64,000 nt of DNA from Paucibacter sediminis (GCF_030254645.1 NZ_CP116346.1:2855973-2919972); one strand, 5' to 3'. Numbered from the stretch's first letter, positions 44,143-53,792 are shown. Translations and numbers: made by a program. Notes: generated from the letters alone by a model not told the origin.

Positions 44143-46905
44143 TCAGTCCGCGGCGCTGGACATGGCGCCGGCGCTGGCGGGCAGGTCGAGCACAAAGCTC
44201 GCACCCTGGCCCGTCGCGCTGCGGACCGTCAGGCTGCCGTTCATCGCTTCCACCAGGCGCTTGCAGATCACCAGGCCGATGCCCGTGCCCTCGGCCTGGC
44301 TGAGCTCGCGCCCGAGCCGGTTGAAGGGCTGGAACAGCTGGGCCTGCTGCGCCTCGCTGAGGCCCAGGCCGGTGTCGGCCACGGTGATTTCGATGCGCTC
44401 ATCGCCCAGCGCCCGGCTGCTCACCCGCACCTGGCCCTGCGGGTGGTTGTACTTGACGGCATTGCTGAGCAGATTGGTGAACACCTGCTTGAGGCGCGTG
44501 GCATCGGCGTAGACCTGCTGCGCGTCGGCCGCCAGTTCCACGCTGTAGGCAATGCCGCGCTTGGCGGCGTCGGCTTCCAGCATGGCCCAGGTCGACGCCA
44601 GCAGCGGTTCCAGCGCCTGCGGGGCCAGCTCGAGCTTGAGCGCGCCGGTCTCGATGCGCGACCAGTCCAGGGTCTCGTTGATCATCTCCAGCAGATGCCA
44701 GCCGGCCGCGCGTATCTGCGCCAGCCAGCCGCGCTGCTGCTCGCTGAGCTGCTGCTCGCCGCCCAGTTCCAGCAGCTGGGTGAAGCCCAGCATGGCGTTG
44801 AGCGGGGTGCGCAATTCATGGCTGATGCGCGAGAGGAACTCGTTCTTGGCCTGGTTGGCGGCCTCGGCGGCGCTGCGGGCGCGCTCCAGCTCGCGCAGCC
44901 TGAGCTGGTCGGTGACGTCTTCCACCACGCCCACCAACCGGAACGGCTCGCCGCGGGCATCGCGCTGCATGCTCACCAGGGCGCGCACCTGCACGATCTG
45001 CCCGAACTTGGTGATGTAGCGCTTGTTGCGGCGATAGCTGTCGATCTCGCCCCGCAACAGGCTGCGGCCCAGGCGCAGGTCTTCGGCGCGGTCGTCCGGA
45101 TGGGTGATGGCGATGCTGGAGCGCTGCATCAGCTCCGCGCTGCTGAAGCCCACCAGGCGGCAGAAATAGGGGTTCACCTGCTGCGGCACGCCGCGCAGAT
45201 CGGTGAACACCAGCCCGACCGCCGCGTGTTCGAAGATGTTGCGAAAGCGTTCCTCGCTGGCGTGCAGGGCCTCGGCCGCGCGCTCGCGTTCCTGCACCTC
45301 GCGGCGCAGCTCGGCGGTGCGCTCGGTCACCAGGTCGGCGATGCGCTTGGCGCGACCGGTCACGGTCAGCAGCAGGGCACCCAGCAGGGCCGTGCTGATC
45401 AGGCCGACCACGGCGAACAGCAGGCTGCCCATGCCGTCGTGGCTGGGCATGGGGCCGGCGGCCCAGGCACGCAATTCCCAGGCCCGGCCGGAGAACTGCA
45501 GCTTGTGCACGCGGCTCAGGGGTGGCAGCGTCTGCGCCGCGCAGCCCGGCTTGCCGGCCAGCAGCGGCCGGGCGGTGTGCGGGTCGGTATCCACCAGGCA
45601 GAAGGCCAGGTAGGGTGCGCTGGCACGCACCACGGTGTCGAGCACCTGGTCGGGGCGGATGGTCGCGAACACCATGCCGCGCAAGGCCTGCTGGCGCAGC
45701 GCCTGATTGTCCGGCTCACCCGGCTCGCCCGCATAGACCGCCTGGTACAGCACCACGCCGGTGTTGTCGGCGCTGTCCTGCGAGAGCCGGAAGCCGGCGG
45801 TGGCCGCGGGCAGGCCGGTGCGCGCGGCGTGGTCGAGCGCGGGGCGCGCCTGCGGAATCGCGCGGATGTTCACGCCCAGCGCGCTGGCATTGCGTTGCAG
45901 GGGCTCGATCAGGCGGATCGCCAGCTTGTCCTCGTCGGTGGCGATGCGCAGATCGCCCGCGCGCTGGCGCTCATGTACCCGATAGTCGGCCAGGCCGTCA
46001 CGGCGGGCCGCCGCATCGAAGGCCGCCAGCTCGCTGGGGCCCACCCTGGCCGCCCAACCCAGCGCCAGCAGGCGGCTGCCGGTGGCCAGCCGCGCCACGC
46101 TGCCGCGTTCGAACTCGCGCCGGTTCAGGTTCGGGTAGATGCTGAACAGCACCTGGTTGGCTGCCAGCGCCTGCAGCGGCTCCTGCAGCGCGGTCTCCAG
46201 CGCGTTGGCGGCCGCCAGCGCATCGCGCTCGAAGGCCTGGCGCTGGCCCTGTGTCTCCCAGCTGATCACCTGGGAGGTGGCCAGCACCATCAGCAGGGTG
46301 GCGGCCAGCATCGGCAGGGCCACGCTGATGCGCCGCGGCGCCCAGGTGGCACGCGGCTGGCCGATCAGGGTGAGGGTGATGGGCGCACCGATCAGTACGC
46401 CCAGCGTGTCGCCCACCCACCAATGGCCCCAGGTGGAGGGCAGCTGCGCCAGCGTGGCCGCGCCATTGAGCCACAGCGCTGCCGCGCCCATGCTCGGGCT
46501 GATCAGGCAGGACAGGCCGGCCCCCAGGGCGTAGAACAGCGCCAGGTCGCGCGGCTCGGTCAGGCTCAGCTCTTCCGGGTCCGCGCCGCGCAGGCGCTGC
46601 ACGGCCCAGGCGCCCACCCAGGCCTGCAGCCCAGCGCCCACGCCGATCAGCGCCGGCCCCAGCAGCGAGGGATGGCCGCGCTCCATCGCCAGCAGCACAT
46701 TGGCGGCAAAGGAGCCCAGCACCACCGCCGGCACCATGCGCCAGCCCCAGCACAGCAGCGCGGCCAGCGCCAGGCCCGCCGAAGGGTAGAGCGGGGTGGC
46801 GTAATTGGGCGGCAACGCCAGGCGCAGCGCCAGCACGCTGATGAGGGCGTAGGCCAGGCCCAGCAAGAGGCTGCGCAGGGCCCAGGTGAGGAACGGAGGC
46901 GGCAT
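44143..46905 (-). CDS. MASE1-CHASE-PAS sensor histidine kinase
   Basis: 920 residues. A MASE1 membrane domain of about eight helices opens the protein (LRSLLLGLAYALISVLALRL). A CHASE-like periplasmic domain follows (LGWAARVGPSELAAF), then another helix and a PAS domain (SEERFRNIFEHAAVGLVF). HisKA H-box (FLSRISHELRTPLNAML) and HATPase (FTNLLSNAVKYNHP, DTGLGLS, GTGIGLVICK) close it. No receiver is attached and no response regulator is adjacent. ATG 46905 was chosen; a GTG at 46941 would add 12 residues. The ligand of MASE1/CHASE is unknown. Confidence 0.9.
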   Translation of the reverse strand: MPPPFLTWALRSLLLGLAYALISVLALRLALPPNYATPLYPSAGLALAALLCWGWRMVPAVVLGSFAANVLLAMERGHPSLLGPALIGVGAGLQAWVGAWAVQRLRGADPEELSLTEPRDLALFYALGAGLSCLISPSMGAAALWLNGAATLAQLPSTWGHWWVGDTLGVLIGAPITLTLIGQPRATWAPRRISVALPMLAATLLMVLATSQVISWETQGQRQAFERDALAAANALETALQEPLQALAANQVLFSIYPNLNRREFERGSVARLATGSRLLALGWAARVGPSELAAFDAAARRDGLADYRVHERQRAGDLRIATDEDKLAIRLIEPLQRNASALGVNIRAIPQARPALDHAARTGLPAATAGFRLSQDSADNTGVVLYQAVYAGEPGEPDNQALRQQALRGMVFATIRPDQVLDTVVRASAPYLAFCLVDTDPHTARPLLAGKPGCAAQTLPPLSRVHKLQFSGRAWELRAWAAGPMPSHDGMGSLLFAVVGLISTALLGALLLTVTGRAKRIADLVTERTAELRREVQERERAAEALHASEERFRNIFEHAAVGLVFTDLRGVPQQVNPYFCRLVGFSSAELMQRSSIAITHPDDRAEDLRLGRSLLRGEIDSYRRNKRYITKFGQIVQVRALVSMQRDARGEPFRLVGVVEDVTDQLRLRELERARSAAEAANQAKNEFLSRISHELRTPLNAMLGFTQLLELGGEQQLSEQQRGWLAQIRAAGWHLLEMINETLDWSRIETGALKLELAPQALEPLLASTWAMLEADAAKRGIAYSVELAADAQQVYADATRLKQVFTNLLSNAVKYNHPQGQVRVSSRALGDERIEITVADTGLGLSEAQQAQLFQPFNRLGRELSQAEGTGIGLVICKRLVEAMNGSLTVRSATGQGASFVLDLPASAGAMSSAAD

Positions 46906-46960
46906 GAAGAAGGGGAGGGCTCGGTGGCAGGGCGGTGCCACTGCGCCATGAGCCTAATGC

Positions 46961-46999
46961 AAAAACGCCCGGCGCCAGAAGACTGAACGGGCCGGGCGT
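46961..46999 (-). terminator. Terminator downstream of ychF
   Basis: Stem ACGCCCGGC/GCCGGGCGT (46965-46999), followed on the minus strand by T residues (46964-46961). It lies beyond the ychF stop at 47046 and before the kinase gene. Confidence 0.85.
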
Positions 47000-47045
47000 T
47001 TGACTGTCGGCATGGCGCGACGCCATGCGAAAGGACGGTGTCAGA

Positions 47046-48137
47046 CTAGACGTTGAAGAGGAAGTTCAGCACGTCGCCATCCTTGACGACATAGTCCTTG
47101 CCCTCGGCGCGCATCTTGCCCGCGTCCTTGGCGCCCTGCTCACCCTTGTAGGCGATGAAGTCCTCGTAGGCGATGGTCTGGGCGCGGATGAAGCCGCGCT
47201 CGAAGTCGGTGTGGATCACGCCGGCCGCCTGCGGTGCGGTGTCGCCCTTGTGGATGGTCCAGGCGCGCACTTCCTTCACGCCGGCGGTGAAGTAGGTCTG
47301 CAGGCCCAGCAGGCTGAAGCCGGCGCGGATCAGGCGGTTCAGGCCGGGCTCGTCCTGGCCCATCTCGGCCAGGAACATGGCCTTGTCCTCGTCCTCCATC
47401 TCGGAGAGCTCGGCCTCGGTCTTGGCACAGATCGCCACCACCGGGCCGTTCTGGGCCGCGGCGTATTCCTTCAGGCGCTCCAGGAAGGGGTTGTTCTCGA
47501 AACCGTCCTCGGCCACATTGCCCACGAACATCGCCGGCTTGGCGGTGATCAGGCACAGCGGCTTGAGGATGGTCAGCTCCTCCTTGCTGAAGTCGATGCC
47601 GCGCACCGGCTTGGCCTGGTCCAGCGCGGCCTGGCATTTCTCCAGCACCTTGACCAGCGCGATCGCTTCCTTGTCGCCGGCGCGCGCCACCTTGTTGTAG
47701 CGGTGCAGGCTCTTCTCCACCGTGCCCAGGTCGGCCAGGCAGAGTTCGGTCTGGATCACCTCGATATCGGAGATCGGATCGACCTTGCCGTTCACGTGGA
47801 TGACGTTGGGATCCTCGAAGCAGCGCACCACGTTGACGATGGCGTCGGTCTCGCGGATGTGCGAGAGGAACTGGTTGCCCAGGCCCTCACCCTTGGAGGC
47901 ACCCGCCACCAGACCGGCGATGTCCACGAATTCCACGATGGCGGGCAGGATGCGCTCGGGTTGCACGATCTCGGCCAGCTTCTGCAGGCGCGGATCGGGC
48001 AGTTCCACCACGCCCACATTGGGCTCGATGGTGCAGAAGGGATAGTTCTCGGCGGCGATGCCGGCCTTGGTCAGCGCATTGAAAAGAGTGGACTTGCCCA
48101 CATTGGGCAGGCCCACGATGCCGCATTTGAGGCTCAT
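47046..48137 (-). CDS. ychF: Redox-regulated ATPase YchF (OLA1 family)
   Basis: 363 residues. P-loop [14 protein letters not shown] near residue 10 is followed by [19 protein letters not shown]. The G4 position reads FVGNVAED rather than NKxD, as in YchF, which prefers ATP. A TGS domain ends the protein ([17 protein letters not shown]). It associates with ribosomes and is linked to oxidative stress. It is divergent from the UbiH-like gene with a 92-base gap. Confidence 0.97.
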   Translation of the reverse strand: MSLKCGIVGLPNVGKSTLFNALTKAGIAAENYPFCTIEPNVGVVELPDPRLQKLAEIVQPERILPAIVEFVDIAGLVAGASKGEGLGNQFLSHIRETDAIVNVVRCFEDPNVIHVNGKVDPISDIEVIQTELCLADLGTVEKSLHRYNKVARAGDKEAIALVKVLEKCQAALDQAKPVRGIDFSKEELTILKPLCLITAKPAMFVGNVAEDGFENNPFLERLKEYAAAQNGPVVAICAKTEAELSEMEDEDKAMFLAEMGQDEPGLNRLIRAGFSLLGLQTYFTAGVKEVRAWTIHKGDTAPQAAGVIHTDFERGFIRAQTIAYEDFIAYKGEQGAKDAGKMRAEGKDYVVKDGDVLNFLFNV

Positions 48138-48229
48138 GAGGGACGCTTTCGAAAGGGGCCAAGCAGGAAGGAGCAGGCTGGCCGGGAGGCAAAGGCGGTA
48201 TTTTAGTCGGCTTGCCTACAATGAGCTCC

Positions 48230-49351
48230 ATGGAACGATTTGACATCCTGGTGCGCGGCAGCGGTTGCGTCGGGCGGGCGCTGGCGCTGGCCTTGGCGGC
48301 GCGTGGTCTGCGCGTGGCCCTGCTGGGCCAGCCCGAGCCCAGCGGCGCGTCGGCGGCGCCGCGCGAGGACGTGCGCACCTATGCGCTGAACGCCGCCTCG
48401 GTGGCCCTGCTGCGCGAGCTGCGCGTCTGGGACGCGCTGCCGGCCGACGCGGTGTCTGCCGTCTACGACATGAAGGTGCGCGGCGATGCCGCCGGCGCGC
48501 TGCTGGAGTTCAGCGCCTGGCAGCAAGGCGTGCGCGAGCTGGCCTATATCGTCGACGCCGCCGCGCTGGAGGCCGAGCTCGCCACCGCGCTGCGCTTCTC
48601 GCCCCATGTGCGCCTGGTCGATGCGCCGGTGCCGGCCGAGTTGCAGGCCTTGTGTGAAGGGCGCGACTCGGCCTCGCGCGCGGTCCTGGGCGTGCGCTTC
48701 GACGTGCATGCCTATGGCCACAGCGCGATTGCCGCACGCCTGCGCGCCAGCCAGCCGCACCAGGGCGTGGCCCACCAATGGTTCCGTTCGCCCGATGTGC
48801 TGGCGCTGCTGCCCTTCGAGCGGCCCGAGCCCGGCTGTTCCTACGGCCTGGTCTGGTCGCTGCCCAAGCAGCGCGCGGATGAGCTGATGGCGGCCGGCAC
48901 GGCGGAGTTTGAAGCCGCCCTGCTGGAAGCCAGCGGCGGCGCGGCCGGCACGCTCACGCTGGCCAGCCAGCGCAGCGCCTGGCCGCTGAGCCTGGCGCGC
49001 GCCGAGCCGGTCTGCGGCCCCGGCTGGGTTCTGCTGGGCGATGCCGCCCATCTGGTGCACCCGCTGGCCGGCCAGGGCCTGAACCTGGGCCTGGCCGATG
49101 TGGCGGCGCTGGCCAGCGTGATCGCCGCGCGCGAGCCCTGGCGTCCGCTGGGCGACGAGCGCCTGCTGCGCCGCTATGTGCGCCGGCGCCAGTTCGACAC
49201 CTGGGCCATGGGCGAGCTGACCGATGCCTTGCTGAAGGGCTTTGCCAGCGAGGCGCCGGCGCTGCGCGGCCTGCGCAACCAGGGCCTGAGCCTCCTCAAT
49301 CAAATCGGCCCGCTGAAGCGCTGGCTGACCTCCAGGGCGCTGGGCGCCTGA
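48230..49351 (+). CDS. UbiH/UbiF/VisC family FAD-dependent hydroxylase
   Basis: 373 residues. FAD loop RGSGCVGRALALALAARG and the second FAD motif VLLGDAAHLVHPLAGQGLN are intact. The family hydroxylates ubiquinone precursors; the exact ring position cannot be assigned here. ATG 48230 and ATG 48221 are both in frame. TACAAT at 48217-48222 overlaps the upstream ATG, which may be a -10 box and would favour a start at 48230 on a nearly leaderless transcript. Confidence 0.87.
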   Translation: MERFDILVRGSGCVGRALALALAARGLRVALLGQPEPSGASAAPREDVRTYALNAASVALLRELRVWDALPADAVSAVYDMKVRGDAAGALLEFSAWQQGVRELAYIVDAAALEAELATALRFSPHVRLVDAPVPAELQALCEGRDSASRAVLGVRFDVHAYGHSAIAARLRASQPHQGVAHQWFRSPDVLALLPFERPEPGCSYGLVWSLPKQRADELMAAGTAEFEAALLEASGGAAGTLTLASQRSAWPLSLARAEPVCGPGWVLLGDAAHLVHPLAGQGLNLGLADVAALASVIAAREPWRPLGDERLLRRYVRRRQFDTWAMGELTDALLKGFASEAPALRGLRNQGLSLLNQIGPLKRWLTSRALGA

Positions 49352-49386
49352 ACCGCCCTCGCACCGATTCTCTACCGAGCACCACC

Positions 49387-50103
49387 ATGAAGCTTTCCCT
49401 GATTTGCACCGCCGCGCTGGCGCTCGCGCCCCTGCTTGCCCATGCCAACGAGGCCCTGATCCGCAAGAGCCTGGGCGAACGCCTGGTGGGCGCGCCCAAG
49501 ATCGACGAGGTCAAGCCCTCGCCCATGCCCGGGCTGTGGGAGATCCGCATCGGCAACGAGATCCGCTACACCGATGCCACCGGCCAATACCTAATCGAGG
49601 GCGAGTTGCTGGACCTGAAGGGCCGCCGCAACCTCACCGAGGAACGCGTGGCCAAGCTCACCGCGATCGATTTCGCCAACCTGCCGCTGAAGGACGCCAT
49701 CGTCTGGAAGACCGGCAATGGCAAGCGCCGCATCGCGGTGTTTGCCGATCCGAACTGCGGCTACTGCAAGCGTTTCGAGCGCAGCCTGCAGGACGTCAAG
49801 GACCTCACCGTCTACACCTTCGTGATCCCCATCCTGGGCGGCGACTCGCCCGAGAAATCGCGTGCCGTCTGGTGCGCCAAGGACCAGACCAATGCCTGGC
49901 GCAACTGGATGCTGGAAGGCACGCCGCTGCCCAAGCCGGGCGCCGAGGCCTGTGACGCCAGCGCCATCGACCGCAACCTCGCCTTCAGCCGCAAGCATCA
50001 TGTGAACGGCACGCCGGCGGTGATCTTCGAAGACGGCACGCGTGCCCCCGGGGCGCTGAGCGCCGAGCAGGTCGAGCGCCGCCTGCAATCCATCAAGTCC
50101 TGA
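49387..50103 (+). CDS. dsbC: Periplasmic thiol:disulfide isomerase DsbC
   Basis: 238 residues with a signal peptide ending LLAHA. An N-terminal dimerisation domain is followed by a thioredoxin domain with CGYC (PNCGYCKRFERSL) and cis-Pro in NGTPAVIF. It shuffles wrong disulfides in exported proteins. It starts 36 bases after the hydroxylase. Confidence 0.94.
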   Translation: MKLSLICTAALALAPLLAHANEALIRKSLGERLVGAPKIDEVKPSPMPGLWEIRIGNEIRYTDATGQYLIEGELLDLKGRRNLTEERVAKLTAIDFANLPLKDAIVWKTGNGKRRIAVFADPNCGYCKRFERSLQDVKDLTVYTFVIPILGGDSPEKSRAVWCAKDQTNAWRNWMLEGTPLPKPGAEACDASAIDRNLAFSRKHHVNGTPAVIFEDGTRAPGALSAEQVERRLQSIKS

Positions 50104-50125
50104 ACCACCCGCGGATCCGCCCCTC

Positions 50126-50572
50126 ATGCCTGCTGCTGTATCCGGCAACCTGCCCTTGAATCCCGTCGCGCTGCGGCTCGGCTACCTGGGCCTGCTGCCC
50201 TTTGTGTTCGGCGCGCTGCTGGTCTGGCTGGTGCGCGAGGATGCCCATCCCTATGTGACGGCCGCGCTGTCCGCCTACGCGGCCGTGGTGATCTCCTTGC
50301 TGGGTGGCATCCACTGGGGCCTGGGCTTCCGGCAGAGCATTCCATCGCCGCAGCCCTTCGTCTGGGGCGTGGTGCCGGCGCTGATCGCCTGGATCGCGGT
50401 GGTGATGCCGCCCTATGCCGGCCTGGTGGTGCATGGGGTGATGCTGATCGCCTGCTATGCAGTGGACCGCCGCAGCTATCCCGCACTGGGCGCCAGTGCC
50501 TGGCTGACGCTGCGCTTCCGGCTCAGCGGCGTGGCGGCGCTGAGCTGCTTCCTGGGGGCGGCCGGTAGTTAG
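50126..50572 (+). CDS. DUF3429 membrane protein
   Basis: 148 residues with about five membrane helices, including FVFGALLVWLV and the conserved VVISLLGGIHWGLGF. The family is uncharacterised. The gene ends in TAG whose last two bases are the first bases of the nested inverted-repeat element at 50571. Confidence 0.88.
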   Translation: MPAAVSGNLPLNPVALRLGYLGLLPFVFGALLVWLVREDAHPYVTAALSAYAAVVISLLGGIHWGLGFRQSIPSPQPFVWGVVPALIAWIAVVMPPYAGLVVHGVMLIACYAVDRRSYPALGASAWLTLRFRLSGVAALSCFLGAAGS

Positions 50573-50838
50573 GGCCTGCTAACACTGCGCTTGCCCGATG
50601 CGTTGCCACCAGAACAGCCGTGAACTAGGCGCAAACCGAAGCCGGGGTCGCTCCCCCGGCGAGGCTTTGCAACGACGTGCACGGCTGTTCTGGTGGCAAC
50701 CCGAAGGGAACGGGGCTGGCAGGGCCCATCTCGTCGTTGAACTCCTTGCCCAGGCAGAAAGCCTGGGCAGCGTCGTCCGCCTAGACCTGGGCCCTGCCGG
50801 CCCCGTTCGCACGGGCAAACGCAGTGTTAACAGGCCCT
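50571..50838 (+). repeat. 268-base nested inverted-repeat element (MITE-like)
   Basis: The ends form 26-base imperfect inverted repeats (50571-50596 and 50813-50838, 24 of 26 pairing, beginning AGGGCCTG). Inside are two side arms. Arm 1 is a perfect 21-base inverted repeat (50602-50622 with 50680-50700) enclosing GCCGGG/CCCGGC. Arm 2 is a 20-base repeat with one mismatch (about 50709-50728 with 50788-50807) enclosing GCCCAGGC/GCCTGGGC. The whole folds as a three-way junction. No transposase frame is present and no clear target duplication is seen. It fills the gap from the DUF3429 stop to 3 bases before the M61 start. Confidence 0.85.
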
Positions 50839-50841
50839 GAG

Positions 50842-52692
50842 ATGATCCACTACAAGATCGAGATTGCCGACGCGCAAGCGCATCTGTACCGCGTCACCCT
50901 GACGGTGACCGCGCCGTCCGCCGAGCAGGCCTTCAGCCTGCCGGTGTGGATTCCGGGCAGCTATATGGTGCGCGAGTTTGCACGCCACCTGAGCGGCCTG
51001 CGCGCGCGCCAGGGCCAGCGCGAACTGCCGGTGCATCAGACCAGCAAATGCGCCTGGCAGGTGCGCTGCAGCGGCCGTGCCGCGCTGGTGCTGAGCTACC
51101 AGGTCTATGCCTTCGACACCTCGGTGCGTGCGGCCTTTCTCGATGCCCAGCGCGGTTTCTTCAACGGCACCAGCCTGTGCCTGCGCGTGCATGGGCGCGA
51201 GGGCGAGCCGCATGGCATCGACCTGGCCGGCCTGCTGCCCGGCTGGCAGGTGGCCACCGGCATGCGCGCGGGCCGCGGCAAGGCCAGCTACGAGGCGGCC
51301 GACTACGACGAACTGGTGGACCATCCCTTCGAGCTCGGCAAGTTCTGGCGCGGCCAGTTCAGCGCCGCCGGCGTGCCGCACGAGTTCGTGGTGGCGGGTG
51401 CCTATCCCATCCTCGACGGCGATCGCCTGCTGCGCGACGCCCAGCGCATCTGCGAGGCCCAGATCGATTTCTGGCACGGCGCCCATCCGCCCGGCAAGCG
51501 CGCCGGCAAGCCGCCCGGAAAACCGCCTTTTGAGCGCTACGTGTTCCTGCTCAACGCGGTGGACGACAGCTACGGTGGCCTCGAGCACCGCGCCAGCACG
51601 GCCCTGATCGCCGCGCGCCGCGACCTGCCGCGCCTGGGCCAGACCGAGCTGAGCGAGGGCTATGTGCGCCTGCTGGGCCTGATCAGCCACGAGTATTTCC
51701 ACACCTGGAACGTCAAGCGCCTGCGGCCCGATGTGTTCGCTAGCTTCGACTACGGCCAGGAGAACTACACCCAGCTGCTGTGGTTCTTCGAGGGCTTCAC
51801 CTCCTATTACGACGAGCTGTTCCTAGTGCGCAGCGGCCTGATCGATGAGGCCCGCTACCTGAAGCTGATTGCCGGTACCTTCAGCGGCGTGCTGGGTGCG
51901 CCCGGGCGCAAGCACCAGAGCGTGGCGCAGTCCAGCTTCGACGCCTGGGTCAAGTACTACCGCCAGGATGAGAACACCCCCAACGCGGTGGTGAGCTACT
52001 ACACCAAGGGAGCCATGGTGGCGATGGCGCTGGACCTGGCGCTGCGCAGTGCCGACAAGCCGCGCGCTCAAGCAAATGCCGGGCCGTCCCAAGTTTGCTT
52101 GTCCCCCTCGGGGGGCGGGGAGGGCGCAGCCCGGAACTCGGGGCCGTCAAGTCTCGACGCGGTGATGCGCCTGCTGTGGCAGCGCAGCGGTGGCGGCCCG
52201 ATCGGCGAGGCCGACATCATGGCCGCCGTGACCGAGCTGGGCGGTGCGGCGCTGGCGCAAGACCTGACCCTGTGGGTGCATGGCACCGACGATCTGCCGC
52301 TGCCGGCGCTGCTGGAGCGCTTCGGCCTACGCTGGGCGGCCGACAAGCCCAGCCTGGCGCAGCGCATCGGGCTGCGCGTGTCCGAGAACGGCAGCATCGT
52401 CGTCAAGCAGGTGCTGCAGGGCTCGGCCGCGCTGGCCGCCGGTTTCTGCGCCGGCGACGAGATCCTGGCCTGCAATAGCTGGCGCCTGCGCAAGCTGGAA
52501 GACGCGCTGCTGGGCCTGCAGCCCGAACGGCTGACGCACATGGAATGGCTGGTGGTGCGCGACCAGCGCGTGCTGATGCTGCTGCTGCAGCTGCCCACCG
52601 GCGAGGCCGCCGCCACGCCGGTGGCGCTGAGCCCTGCGGCCAAGGCGCCGGCGCGCGCGCTGAGCCTGCGCCGGGCATGGCTGGGCGGCTGA
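50842..52692 (+). CDS. M61 family metallopeptidase with PDZ domain
   Basis: 616 residues. The N-terminal beta domain has LPVWIPGSYMVREFARHL. The zinc site is HEYFH in LISHEYFHTWNVKRLRP, and the third ligand Glu is in FFEGFTSYYDE. A PDZ domain with VLQGSAALAAGFCAGDEIL lies near the C-terminus. Relatives are glycyl aminopeptidases. No signal peptide is seen. Residues ~407-436 are a low-similarity Gly/Pro/Ser insertion whose DNA is repeat-like (52062-52152). ATG 50842 lies 4 bases past the inverted-repeat element, which therefore provides the leader. An upstream in-frame GTG (50824) lies within the element and is unlikely. Confidence 0.9.
   Translation: MIHYKIEIADAQAHLYRVTLTVTAPSAEQAFSLPVWIPGSYMVREFARHLSGLRARQGQRELPVHQTSKCAWQVRCSGRAALVLSYQVYAFDTSVRAAFLDAQRGFFNGTSLCLRVHGREGEPHGIDLAGLLPGWQVATGMRAGRGKASYEAADYDELVDHPFELGKFWRGQFSAAGVPHEFVVAGAYPILDGDRLLRDAQRICEAQIDFWHGAHPPGKRAGKPPGKPPFERYVFLLNAVDDSYGGLEHRASTALIAARRDLPRLGQTELSEGYVRLLGLISHEYFHTWNVKRLRPDVFASFDYGQENYTQLLWFFEGFTSYYDELFLVRSGLIDEARYLKLIAGTFSGVLGAPGRKHQSVAQSSFDAWVKYYRQDENTPNAVVSYYTKGAMVAMALDLALRSADKPRAQANAGPSQVCLSPSGGGEGAARNSGPSSLDAVMRLLWQRSGGGPIGEADIMAAVTELGGAALAQDLTLWVHGTDDLPLPALLERFGLRWAADKPSLAQRIGLRVSENGSIVVKQVLQGSAALAAGFCAGDEILACNSWRLRKLEDALLGLQPERLTHMEWLVVRDQRVLMLLLQLPTGEAAATPVALSPAAKAPARALSLRRAWLGG
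52062..52152 (+). repeat. Repeat-like insertion inside the M61 peptidase gene
   Basis: Within the coding frame, CAAGCAAA (52069-52076) pairs with TTTGCTTG (52094-52101). A CCCCC-TC-GGGGGG hairpin follows (52103-52115). GGGCCGTC with AAGT recurs at 52081 and 52141, exactly 60 bases apart. The composition differs from neighbouring codons. Similar short C/G-tract elements are widespread between genes in Burkholderiales. The length keeps the frame open. Confidence 0.65.
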
Positions 52693-53788
52693 AGCCGAGG
52701 CCTCGGCGGCAGCATCGACTGGCTTGGATGGGCCTGTTGGCCGGCGTGCTGCTGGCCCATCTCTGGCTGAGCGAGCAGGTGGTCCGGCTGCAGCAGGGCT
52801 GGCGTGCGCCGACCGAGGCGATGCCGCCGCGCCTGCAGGCCGCGTTCGTGCGCGAGCTGCGGCCCGCGACGCCTACCCGGCCGGCGGCCCGCGCGCGCGC
52901 GCTGGCGCCACGGCCGACGCGTTTTGCGGCCGCGCCGGCGGCCTTGCCTCTGCTGCCACCCCCGGCGCCCGAGCCGCTGCCGGCCATGCCCGCACTGCCC
53001 CCGCTCGCCGCGGCGCCCGCGCCGGCGGCATCTGCATCGTCATCAGCCGCTGCGTTTGAGCCCGGCCCCGAATGGCCCGCTTCCACCCAACTGGACTACC
53101 GCCTGCTGGGCAACTACCGCGGCGAGGTGCATGGCAGTGCCCAGGTGCAGTGGTTGCGCCAGGGCAGCCGCTACCAGGTGCATCTCGACGTGGCGATAGG
53201 CCCCAGCTTTGCGCCGCTGATCTCGCGCCGCATGAGCAGCGAGGGCGAGCTCACGCCGCAGGGCATCGCGCCGCGCCGCTACGACGAGGACACCCGCATC
53301 CTGTTCAGCGAGCGCCGCCGCATCACCCTGCAGTTCGAGGGCGAGACGCTGCAGTTTCCGAATGGCCGGCGCGAGGCTGCACCGGCTGGCGTGCAGGACA
53401 CGGCCAGCCAGTTCGTGCAGCTCACCTGGCTGTTCCTGACCGGCCGCGAGGCCTTGCAGCCGGGGCGGGTGGTGGAGCTGCCGCTGGCCCTGCCGCGGCG
53501 GCTCTACCGCTGGCGCTACGAGCTGCTGGGCGAGGAAGAGCTGGAGACCCCGCTCGGCCCCCTCAAGACCTGGCACCTGCGCCCGACGGTGCAGAACACC
53601 AGCGGCGACCTGAAGGCGGAGGTGTGGCTGGCGCCCGCCCTGCAATACCTGCCGGTGCGCCTGCGCATCGTGCAGGACGAGCAGACCTATGTGGACCTGA
53701 TGCTCAAGCAGGCGCCGCTGCAGGAAGCCCAGCCGGTCGCCCAGCCTATAGTTCAGCCCCAAGCAGATCCCCCATCCAAGGAGTCCCC

Positions 53789-53792
<4 letters not shown>
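52677..53792 (+). CDS. DUF3108 domain protein with proline-rich linker
   Basis: 371 residues. An N-terminal membrane helix ([19 protein letters not shown]), an Ala/Pro-rich periplasmic spacer of ~100 residues, and a DUF3108 beta domain ([50 protein letters not shown]). Function unknown; presumably periplasmic and tethered. ATG 52677 overlaps the M61 stop by 16 bases. It overlaps the enoyl-CoA hydratase start by four bases. Confidence 0.85.

Noticed and set aside
44137-46986. 949-codon open frame on the plus strand
   Set aside because: Exact antisense of the MASE1 kinase, with no recognisable motif.
48217-48222. TACAAT as a firm promoter of the UbiH-like gene
   Set aside because: No -35 partner; used only as a hint about the start codon.
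50571-50838. Nested palindrome as a simple terminator
   Set aside because: Far too long, with three arms and no T tract.
50598-50840. 80-codon frame inside the nested palindrome
   Set aside because: Composed of inverted-repeat DNA, with no protein features.
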